Positions 1 through 5,466 of a stretch of 5,466 bases of DNA are shown here, piece after piece (within the stretch, counting starts at the first letter, position 1; the number at the start of each line of letters is the position of its first letter). The stretch comes from Caulobacteraceae bacterium. GTDB lineage: Bacteria; Pseudomonadota; Alphaproteobacteria; Caulobacterales; Caulobacteraceae. The notes beneath the pieces were generated by a model. It made no database searches and was not told where the DNA came from. It was given only the letters and a program-made list of their open reading frames with translations. The DNA lies in the NCBI GenBank assembly GCA_947501315.1, contig CANMXH010000152.1:1-5466 (forward strand). The letters run 5' to 3'. The position numbers and the translations under genes were made by a program.

Positions 1-1062
1 GAGCGTCTGACCGGCGTGGAACGGCACGACCTCGGTATCGGCGGCGGCCATCATGTCCGGCACCTGGTGCGCAACCCGGTCGAGCCGGATCCGGTCCTCA
101 TTCAGGGGCAGGCCATAGAAGCGCGGCCCGTTCTCCGAAGCGAAGGCCTCGAGGTGATTCAGGGCGCCTTCTTCCTCGAAGGTCCGGGCATAGCTTTCTA
201 TGGCGAAGGGAGCGTTGAAGATGCCGGCGCAGCCACAGGCCGATTCCTTGGCACCGACGGCATGGGGGGCGGAGTCGGTGCCGAGGAAGAACCGGTCCGA
301 ACCCGAGGTCGCCGCCCGGCGCAGGGCGAGGCGGTGCACTTCCCGCTTGGCCACCGGCAGACAGTAGAAATGCGGGCGGATCCCGCCCTGGAACATGGCG
401 TTGCGGTTGAAGTCGAGGTGGTGCGGCGTGATCGTCGCGGCGACATTCGCCCCGGCGGTCTCGACGAAGGCCACGGCATCGGCGGTGGTGATGTGCTCGA
501 ACACCACCTTCAGGGCCGGGAAATCGGCGATGATCCGGGTCAGGATGCGGTCGATGAACACCGCCTCGCGGTCGAAGATGTCGACATGGGAGTCCGTCAC
601 CTCGCCATGGACCAGCAGCGGCATGCCGATCTGCTGCATGACCTCGAGAACCGGATAGATCCGGCGGAAGTCGGTCACGCCGTGGCTGGAGTTGGTCGTG
701 GCATTGGCCGGATAGAGTTTGCAGGCGGTGAAGACGCCGGCCGCAAAGCCGCGCCCGACCTCGTCCGGGTCGATGTCGTCGGTCAGGTAGCAGGTCATCA
801 GGGGGGTGAAGACCGTTCCCGGCTCGACCACCGCAAGGATACGCGCGCGATAGGCCTCTGCGGCCGCCACGGTGGTGACGGGCGGTGCCAGGTTGGGCAT
901 GACGATGGCGCGGGCAAACTGGCGGGCCGTATAGTTGACGACCGAGCCCAGCATGGCCCCGTCGCGCAGGTGCACATGCCAGTCGTCGGGCCGGCGGATG
1001 ACCAGTCCGGTGCCGTTGGCGGGGGGCGTCGCGACCGCCGTTGCGGTTTCAGAGAGCGTCAT
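1..1062 (-). CDS. pyrC: Dihydroorotase, class II PyrC type (3' end cut by window edge)
   Basis: PyrC catalyses the reversible cyclisation of N-carbamoyl-aspartate to dihydroorotate, the third step of de novo pyrimidine synthesis, in the cytosol. Reading the minus strand from ATG at 1062 gives 354 residues with no stop before the edge. The metal-site pattern of the E. coli-type enzyme is complete at a constant offset of 13 residues: H29 and H31 in DDWHVHLRDG, carbamylated lysine K115 in CKLYPANATTNSSHGV, H152 in LVHGE, H190 in EHITT, and D263 in GTDSAPH. The last visible residues, VPFHAGQTL, match the end region of the E. coli protein, so only a few residues are missing. The N-terminus is about 13 residues longer than E. 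coli PyrC and low in complexity. The start is supported by AAGGAA seven bases upstream. The gene is divergent from ppdK. Family and residue roles are established knowledge; the amount missing is inferred. Confidence 0.96.
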   Translation of the reverse strand, partial: MTLSETATAVATPPANGTGLVIRRPDDWHVHLRDGAMLGSVVNYTARQFARAIVMPNLAPPVTTVAAAEAYRARILAVVEPGTVFTPLMTCYLTDDIDPDEVGRGFAAGVFTACKLYPANATTNSSHGVTDFRRIYPVLEVMQQIGMPLLVHGEVTDSHVDIFDREAVFIDRILTRIIADFPALKVVFEHITTADAVAFVETAGANVAATITPHHLDFNRNAMFQGGIRPHFYCLPVAKREVHRLALRRAATSGSDRFFLGTDSAPHAVGAKESACGCAGIFNAPFAIESYARTFEEEGALNHLEAFASENGPRFYGLPLNEDRIRLDRVAHQVPDMMAAADTEVVPFHAGQTL

Positions 1063-1069
1063 CAGGCTG

Positions 1070-1075
1070 TTCCTT
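1070..1075 (-). promoter_or_regulatory. Ribosome binding site of pyrC
   Basis: AAGGAA on the minus strand, seven bases before the ATG at 1062. It fixes the start of pyrC; no other in-frame ATG or GTG lies close upstream. Confidence 0.7.
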
Positions 1076-1291
1076 GGCGGACCTTGCCGGCGTCCATCGC
1101 GTCGCCGCGCGGGCTGGATCCGGCTCCCTGCGCATAGCGGCAGACGGGCCTGCTCGTCCAGTTCGCCGCCCGAGGGTGCTGACTGTGCCGCACCTCGCGC
1201 AGAACCGCTACATCCACTCACGGTTTGTTACAGGCCCGGCCTCGCCTTCGCGGGCGCAGCACGTTAGTCAGGCCGGACAAGACGAGACTTC

Positions 1292-1296
1292 AGGGA
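1292..1296 (+). promoter_or_regulatory. Ribosome binding site of ppdK
   Basis: AGGGA lies seven bases before the ATG at 1304, a standard spacing. It supports that start, which also agrees with the expected N-terminus of the family. Confidence 0.65.
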
Positions 1297-1303
1297 CCAG
1301 GCG

Positions 1304-3994
1304 ATGACTCAGTGGGTGTACGGCTTCGGCGGGGGCTCTGCCGACGGCGATGCGTCGATGAAGAACCTGCTCGGCGGCAAGGGGGCCAACCTCGCCGAGA
1401 TGTCGTCGCTCGGCCTGCCGGTGCCGCCGGGCTTCACCATCACGACGGAAGCCTGCGTCCACTATTATTCGAACGGCCAGACCTATCCCGATGCGCTGGC
1501 CGGCCAGGTCGCCGCCGGGCTGAAGACGGTCGAGGCCGTCGTCGGCAAGACCTTCGGCGATGCGAGGAATCCGCTGCTGGTCTCGGTCCGTTCGGGAGCC
1601 CGCGCCTCCATGCCGGGGATGATGGACACGGTCCTGAACCTCGGCCTGAACGATGAGACGGTCGAGGGGCTTGCTGCCCTGTCCGGCGACCGCCGCTTCG
1701 CCTTCGACAGCTATCGCCGCTTCATCACCATGTATTCCAGCGTCGTGCTCGGCCTGAGCCATGACGATTTCGAGGAGGTGCTGGACGACCACAAGGACCG
1801 GCTGGGCGTCACCATCGACACCGACCTGGGCGCCGCCGACTGGGAGAAGGTCGTCGTCGACTACAAGGCCGTGGTCGAGGACCGGCTGGGTCACGCCTTC
1901 CCGCAGGACCCGCATGACCAGCTCTGGGGGGCCGTCTCGGCCGTCTTTGCCAGCTGGATGAACGACCGGGCCAAATTCTATCGCCGCATGCACGACATCC
2001 CCGAGAGCTGGGGCACGGCGGTCAATGTCCAGTCCATGGTCTTCGGAAACATGGGCGAGACCTCGGCCACGGGCGTGGCCTTCACCCGCAACCCGTCGAC
2101 CGGCGAGGCCCGGCTGTATGGCGAGTTCCTGATCAATGCCCAGGGCGAGGATGTCGTCGCCGGCATCCGCACGCCCCAGTCGCTGACGAAGGCGGGCCGG
2201 GAAGAGATGGGCGAAACCGCGCCCTCAATGGAAGAGGCCATGCCGGTCGTCTTCACGGAGTTCGTCGATGTCGTCGGCCGGCTGGAAAGCCACTACCGCG
2301 ACATGCAGGACATCGAGTTCACGGTCGAACAGGGCCGGCTCTGGATGCTGCAGACCCGCAACGGCAAGCGCACGGCCAAGTCGGCGCTCAAGATCGCGGT
2401 CGATCTGGCCGCCGAGGGGGTGATCTCCGAGGAGGAGGCCGTCTCCCGCGTCGAGCCTTCGGCGCTGGACCAGCTGCTGCACCCGACCCTCGATCCGAAG
2501 GCCAGCCGTACCGTGGTGGCATCCGGCCTGCCCGCCTCGCCCGGCGCGGCCACCGGCAGGATCGTCTTCGATGCCGACGAGGCCGAGCGGCTGTCACAGC
2601 TGGGCGATGCGGTCATACTGGTGCGCGAGGAGACCTCGCCGGAAGACATTCACGGCATGCATGCGGCACGGGGCATCGTCACGGCGCGGGGCGGCATGAC
2701 CAGCCACGCCGCTGTGGTGGCGCGCGGCATGGGGCGGCCCTGCGTCTGCGGCATCAATGAACTGTCGATCGACGACAAGGCCGGGACCTTCACCGCCCGT
2801 GGCCGCACCTTCAGGGCCGGCGACATCATCACCATCGACGGCTCGAAGGGCGAGGTGCTGGACGGGGCCGTGGCCATGATCGAGCCGGAGCTGACCGGTG
2901 ATTTCCAGACCCTGATGGCCTGGGCCGACAAGGTCCGACGCCTGAAGGTGCGCGCCAATGCCGAGACGCCGCTGGATGCGAAGACGGCTCGTGGCTTCGG
3001 GGCCGAGGGTATCGGCCTGTGCCGGACCGAGCACATGTTCTTCGACGACGCCCGCATCGCCGCCGTGCGCGAGATGATCCTGGCCGATGACGAGGCCGGC
3101 CGCCGTCTGGCGCTGGCGAAGATCGCGCCGTTCCAGAAGGCCGATTTCGTTGAACTGTTCACCATCATGGCCGGCCTGCCGGTCACCGTGCGCCTGCTCG
3201 ACCCGCCGCTGCACGAGTTCATCCCCCACACAGACGCCGAGATCGATGCGCTGGCGGTGACGCAAGGGCTCGACGCCGCCAAGCTGAAGCGCCGGGCGAA
3301 GGAACTGCACGAGACCAACCCCATGCTCGGCCACCGGGGTTGCCGGCTGGGCGTCGCCTATCCTGAAATCTATGAGATGCAGGTCCGCGCCATCCTCGAG
3401 GCGGCGCTGCAGGTGAAACAGACCGCGGCCGAAGCCCCCATCCCCGAGATCATGCACCCGCTGGTCGCCCTCGGGCTGGAGATGAAATATCTGCGCGAAC
3501 TGACCGACCGCACCGCCGAGGCCGTCTTTGCCGACGCCGGCGACCGGGTCGAATACCTTGTCGGCACCATGATCGAACTGCCCCGCGCCGCACTGCGCGC
3601 CGCCGACCTGGCCGAATACGCCGAGTTCTTCAGCTTCGGCACCAACGACCTGACCCAGACCACCTTCGGCATCAGCCGCGACGACTCCGGCCGGTTCCTG
3701 CAGGCCTATATGGACAAGGGCATCTTCGAGACCGATCCCTTTGTCCGCCTCGACCAGGACGGCGTCGGCGACCTGATCCGCATCGCTGCCGAGCGCGGCG
3801 GGGCGGCGCGTCCGGGCATCAAGATGGGTATCTGCGGCGAGCACGGCGGTGACCCGTCGTCGATCGCCTTCTGCGAGGAGGTCGGCCTCGACTACGTCAG
3901 CTGCTCACCCTACCGCGTGCCGATTGCACGTCTGGCGGCGGCGCAGGCGGCGCTGGTTTCGCGGGGGGGAGAGGCGCGGGAGAAGGACCGTTAA
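1304..3994 (+). CDS. ppdK: Pyruvate, phosphate dikinase
   Basis: PPDK interconverts pyruvate + ATP + phosphate with PEP + AMP + pyrophosphate in the cytosol, serving gluconeogenesis or pyrophosphate-linked glycolysis. At 896 residues it is close to the Clostridium symbiosum enzyme (874). Three domains are visible. The N-terminal ATP-grasp domain (about 20-370) has GGKGANLAEM at 24-33, VSVRSGAR at 93-100 and GETSATGVAFTRNPSTGEAR at 251-270. The swivelling phosphohistidine domain (about 405-520) has GGMTSHAAVVARGMG with catalytic H468. The C-terminal PEP/pyruvate TIM barrel (about 530-885) has R574, R630, E758, N781, D782 and catalytic C844 in GICGEHGG. H468 and all these C-terminal residues sit at a constant +13 from C. 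symbiosum numbering, so the enzyme should be active. T466, two residues before H468, matches the threonine phosphorylated by DUF299-type regulatory proteins. The gene looks monocistronic: divergent from pyrC and convergent with the next gene. No frameshift is seen. Confidence 0.98.
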   Translation: MTQWVYGFGGGSADGDASMKNLLGGKGANLAEMSSLGLPVPPGFTITTEACVHYYSNGQTYPDALAGQVAAGLKTVEAVVGKTFGDARNPLLVSVRSGARASMPGMMDTVLNLGLNDETVEGLAALSGDRRFAFDSYRRFITMYSSVVLGLSHDDFEEVLDDHKDRLGVTIDTDLGAADWEKVVVDYKAVVEDRLGHAFPQDPHDQLWGAVSAVFASWMNDRAKFYRRMHDIPESWGTAVNVQSMVFGNMGETSATGVAFTRNPSTGEARLYGEFLINAQGEDVVAGIRTPQSLTKAGREEMGETAPSMEEAMPVVFTEFVDVVGRLESHYRDMQDIEFTVEQGRLWMLQTRNGKRTAKSALKIAVDLAAEGVISEEEAVSRVEPSALDQLLHPTLDPKASRTVVASGLPASPGAATGRIVFDADEAERLSQLGDAVILVREETSPEDIHGMHAARGIVTARGGMTSHAAVVARGMGRPCVCGINELSIDDKAGTFTARGRTFRAGDIITIDGSKGEVLDGAVAMIEPELTGDFQTLMAWADKVRRLKVRANAETPLDAKTARGFGAEGIGLCRTEHMFFDDARIAAVREMILADDEAGRRLALAKIAPFQKADFVELFTIMAGLPVTVRLLDPPLHEFIPHTDAEIDALAVTQGLDAAKLKRRAKELHETNPMLGHRGCRLGVAYPEIYEMQVRAILEAALQVKQTAAEAPIPEIMHPLVALGLEMKYLRELTDRTAEAVFADAGDRVEYLVGTMIELPRAALRAADLAEYAEFFSFGTNDLTQTTFGISRDDSGRFLQAYMDKGIFETDPFVRLDQDGVGDLIRIAAERGGAARPGIKMGICGEHGGDPSSIAFCEEVGLDYVSCSPYRVPIARLAAAQAALVSRGGEAREKDR

Positions 3995-4012
3995 GTCGTC
4001 CAACCCCCTGAG

Positions 4013-4531
4013 TCAGGCGGCACCGGGTTGAAGCGCCCAGCGCATCGAGCCTTCGCCGAAGGGTTTGAAGAACAGGTCGCGGTAGCGTTCGAAGACCTCG
4101 ACGATCGTCCTGGTCATGTCCTGCGCGACGGTCTCGCCGCGCTGACGTTTCATCGCAACGATGCACTGCACCACGTCGCGTTGGTGAGCCGAGCCGCCCA
4201 TCCTCTTCAGCACTGCGGCGATATCCTGTGCCAGCGGATCGATCTGGGCTCCCCACGGCGCGGCGAGCAGAGTCGACCCGGACGCCTCCGCGCTGTTGCG
4301 CGGGGAACCGACCGAAAGATCCGACGGCAGATGCAAGCGCAGGCGCGATTTCGTGATCAGAGGGAATGATGGAGCCGCGTCGGCCGGAGGGCCTTCCCTT
4401 TGCATCAGCACAGGTAACGAAAGATCCGACGGCGGATGCAAGCGCAGGCGCGATTTCGTCATCAGAGGAAATGACGGAGCCGCGTCGGCCGCAGAGTCTT
4501 CCCTTTGCATCAGCACAGGTCGCGTTGTCAT
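4013..4531 (-). CDS. Hypothetical protein: repeat-encoded N-terminus plus small, possibly winged-helix C-terminal domain
   Basis: I do not recognise a named family. The 172 residues fall into three parts. Residues about 5-38 and 39-73 are two near-identical 35-residue units, each beginning PVLMQRE and ending PSDLS, encoded by the tandem DNA repeat. Residues 74-97 are a Ser/Ala/Gly-rich linker. Residues about 98-168 look like a real folded domain: helix DPLAQDIAAVLKRMGG, then AHQRDVVQCIVAMKRQ, helix MTRTIVEVFERYRDL, and a C-terminal FKPFGEGSMRWAL that could be a beta wing. This layout resembles small winged-helix DNA-binding domains, which is inference from pattern only. Codon use in this part is G/C-rich at third positions, as in neighbouring genes. 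ATG 4531 lies 17 bp after the ychF stop on the same strand, so co-transcription is likely. GGACAGG abuts the ATG and is a poor ribosome site. Between the repeats and the domain there is no ATG, GTG or TTG; the next is GTG at residue 107, inside the domain. No signal peptide or membrane segment is seen. Confidence 0.68.
   Translation of the reverse strand: MTTRPVLMQREDSAADAAPSFPLMTKSRLRLHPPSDLSLPVLMQREGPPADAAPSFPLITKSRLRLHLPSDLSVGSPRNSAEASGSTLLAAPWGAQIDPLAQDIAAVLKRMGGSAHQRDVVQCIVAMKRQRGETVAQDMTRTIVEVFERYRDLFFKPFGEGSMRWALQPGAA
4313..4415. repeat. Tandem repeat, copy A (103 bp)
   Basis: On the plus strand it begins CGAAAGATCCGACGG and ends GCATCAGCACAGGT. It matches copy B over 103 bp with seven mismatches and no gaps (about 93% identity). 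The differing plus-strand positions are 4329, 4355, 4364, 4370, 4387, 4390 and 4392. It encodes residues about 39-73 of the minus-strand hypothetical protein. It contains the inverted heptamers GATGCAA (4330-4336) and TTGCATC (4400-4406), and CCGACG (4321-4326) with CGTCGG (4378-4383). Confidence 0.93.
4418..4520. repeat. Tandem repeat, copy B (103 bp)
   Basis: Direct copy of the unit at 4313-4415, separated from it by two bases (AA), giving a 105-bp period, exactly 35 codons. It encodes residues about 5-38 of the minus-strand hypothetical protein, beginning 11 bp inside the gene from its start codon. It carries the same inverted heptamers (4435-4441 and 4505-4511). The flanks outside the two copies do not match each other. 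Confidence 0.93.
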
Positions 4532-4548
4532 CCTGTCCGTCTCTGCGA

Positions 4549-5466
4549 CTAGTTGAAAAGGAAATTCATCACGTCGCCATCCTTGACGACATAGGCCTTG
4601 CCTTCGGCACGCAGTTTTCCAGCTTCCCGGGCCTTTGCCTCGCCCTTGAGCGCGACATAATCCTCATAGGCGATGGTCTCGGCGCGTATGAAACCCTTTT
4701 CAAAATCGGTGTGGATAACGCCCGCCGCCTGGGGGGCCGTGGCACCGATCGGAATGGTCCAGGCGCGCGCCTCCTTGGGGCCCACGGTGAAATAGGACTG
4801 CAGGCCCAGCAGGGCATAGGCCTCGCGGATCAGACGGTTCAGGCCGGGCTCGGCCAGGCCGAGGCTTTCCAGGAATTCGGCCTGTTCGGCGGGGTCCAGA
4901 ACGGCCAGTTCGGAATCGATCCTGGCCGAGATGACCACGGCCTTGGCATTGTCGGCGGCGGCGCGGGCGGCGACCTGTGCCGATAGTTCATTGCCCTTGT
5001 CGGCGGAGTTTTCATCGACGTTGGAGACATAGAGGGCGGGCAGGGAGGTCAGCAGCTGGAGCATGTGCCAGGCCTTCTGGTCCTCCTTGTCGACCTGGAC
5101 CACCCGGGCGGGTTTGCCGGCGCGCAAGGGTGCAAGGGCCATGTTGATCAGGCGCAGGGTGGTCTGGGCCTCCTTGTCGCCGCCCTTGGCCTTCTTCTCG
5201 ACGTTGACCACCCGCTTCTCGAGGCTTTCGAGGTCGGCCAGCATCAGTTCGGTCTCGATGATCTCGAGATCGCTGATCGGGTCGATGCGGTTCTCGACAT
5301 GGGTGATGTCGTCGTCGATGAAGCAGCGGGCGACGAAGGCCACGGCGTCGCAGTCGCGGATATTGGCCAGGAACTGGTTGCCCAGGCCCTCGCCCTTGGA
5401 CGCGCCGCGCACCAGGCCGGCGATGTCGACGAAGGTGATCCGCGACGGAATGATCTCTTTCGAGCC
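4549..5466 (-). CDS. ychF: Redox-regulated ATPase YchF, Obg family (5' end cut by window edge)
   Basis: YchF/OLA1 is a cytosolic, ribosome-associated P-loop ATPase of the Obg-HflX group, linked to stress and oxidative responses. 305 residues are visible, read from the right edge to TAG at 4549-4551. The first visible residues carry the G3 motif DIAGL, followed by RGASKGEGLGNQFL, which is typical of YchF. Next come a helical coiled-coil region with KKAKGGDKEAQ, the altered G4 motif NVDE in LYVSNVDEN (NxxE in place of NKxD, the family signature for ATP preference), and a G5-like VVISA. The C-terminal TGS domain has EARAWTIPIGATAPQAAG, IHTDFEKGFIRAETI and the ending KDGDVMNFLFN. Compared with E. 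coli YchF (363 residues), about 60 residues including the P-loop lie outside. A GTG at 5412 is in frame, but it is internal: conserved sequence continues upstream to the edge. The hypothetical gene follows 17 bp downstream. Confidence 0.96.
   Translation of the reverse strand, partial: GSKEIIPSRITFVDIAGLVRGASKGEGLGNQFLANIRDCDAVAFVARCFIDDDITHVENRIDPISDLEIIETELMLADLESLEKRVVNVEKKAKGGDKEAQTTLRLINMALAPLRAGKPARVVQVDKEDQKAWHMLQLLTSLPALYVSNVDENSADKGNELSAQVAARAAADNAKAVVISARIDSELAVLDPAEQAEFLESLGLAEPGLNRLIREAYALLGLQSYFTVGPKEARAWTIPIGATAPQAAGVIHTDFEKGFIRAETIAYEDYVALKGEAKAREAGKLRAEGKAYVVKDGDVMNFLFN

Larger units (their letters stand above)
1063..1303. promoter_or_regulatory. Divergent intergenic region between pyrC and ppdK
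   Basis: These 241 bp separate two genes transcribed away from each other, so promoters for both should lie here or overlap the gene starts. The least GC-rich part is around 1205-1232. I found no convincing -35/-10 pair on either strand, no TTAA-N7-TTAA style CtrA site, and no strong hairpin with a T-tract. A loose inverted repeat, GCCCG at 1234-1238 and CGGGC at 1251-1255, is too weak to call. The assignment rests on gene orientation only. Confidence 0.4.

Noticed and set aside
16..1137. Long plus-strand open frame (373 codons) across pyrC
   Set aside because: It is the antisense shadow of pyrC in GC-rich DNA. Its Gly/Arg/His-rich translation resembles no family, while the minus strand gives a complete set of dihydroorotase motifs.
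1234..1255. GCCCG/CGGGC inverted repeat upstream of ppdK as an operator or attenuator
   Set aside because: Five pairs around a 12-base loop is expected by chance at this GC content.
1268..1993. 241-codon minus-strand open frame over the start of ppdK
   Set aside because: Same kind of antisense shadow; it would cover the ppdK ribosome site and ATP-grasp domain and has no recognisable motifs.
2594..3844. 416-codon minus-strand open frame inside ppdK
   Set aside because: Antisense shadow of a conserved PPDK region. Its composition (His, Gly, Asp, Val rich) is typical of the reverse frame of GC-rich coding DNA, and no domain is visible.
4007..4017. CCTGAGTCAGG palindrome as a terminator between ppdK and the hypothetical gene
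   Set aside because: The stem is only four usable pairs with a three-base loop and no T-tract on either side.
4296..4986. Plus-strand open frames running through the repeats (4296-4556 and 4366-4986)
   Set aside because: They run antisense to the hypothetical gene, and the second continues into ychF antisense. Three of seven copy differences are silent in the 4296 frame, which is too little to argue for coding.
5410..5412. GTG at 5412 as the start of ychF
   Set aside because: Conserved YchF sequence including the DIAGL G3 motif continues upstream to the window edge, so this codon is an internal valine.

Overview
The window is high-GC DNA (roughly two thirds G+C, with strong G/C bias at third codon positions). 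It carries four protein-coding genes packed tightly together. Their sequence style suggests an alphaproteobacterium, perhaps of the Caulobacter/Brevundimonas type. That placement is inferred from composition and protein character and was not tested by any search.

Layout: (1) Positions 1-1062, minus strand: dihydroorotase (pyrC), complete at its N-terminus and missing only its last few residues at the left edge. (2) Positions 1063-1303: a 241-bp divergent intergenic region that must supply expression signals for pyrC (leftward) and ppdK (rightward). Both genes have a good ribosome binding site, but no convincing promoter box is visible. (3) Positions 1304-3994, plus strand: complete pyruvate, phosphate dikinase (ppdK), 896 residues, with all expected catalytic residues. 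(4) Positions 4013-4531, minus strand: a 172-residue protein of unknown function. Its C-terminal half looks like a small, possibly winged-helix domain. Its N-terminal half is translated from two tandem copies of a 103-bp DNA repeat (105-bp period). (5) Positions 4549-5466, minus strand: the ATPase YchF (Obg family), lacking about 60 N-terminal residues beyond the right edge.

The three recognisable genes are core metabolism or translation-associated housekeeping: pyrimidine synthesis, pyruvate/PEP interconversion, and a ribosome-associated P-loop ATPase. They do not form one pathway. The unknown gene starts 17 bp after the ychF stop on the same strand and is probably co-transcribed with it. 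It converges on ppdK with only 18 bp between the two stop codons.

I see no mobile element, CRISPR array, tRNA or rRNA. The unusual part is the repeat-bearing unknown gene. The repeats are in frame, lie directly after the start codon, and seem to have been inserted into, or to have become, the N-terminus of an otherwise ordinary small gene. The rest of the window is ordinary chromosomal backbone.
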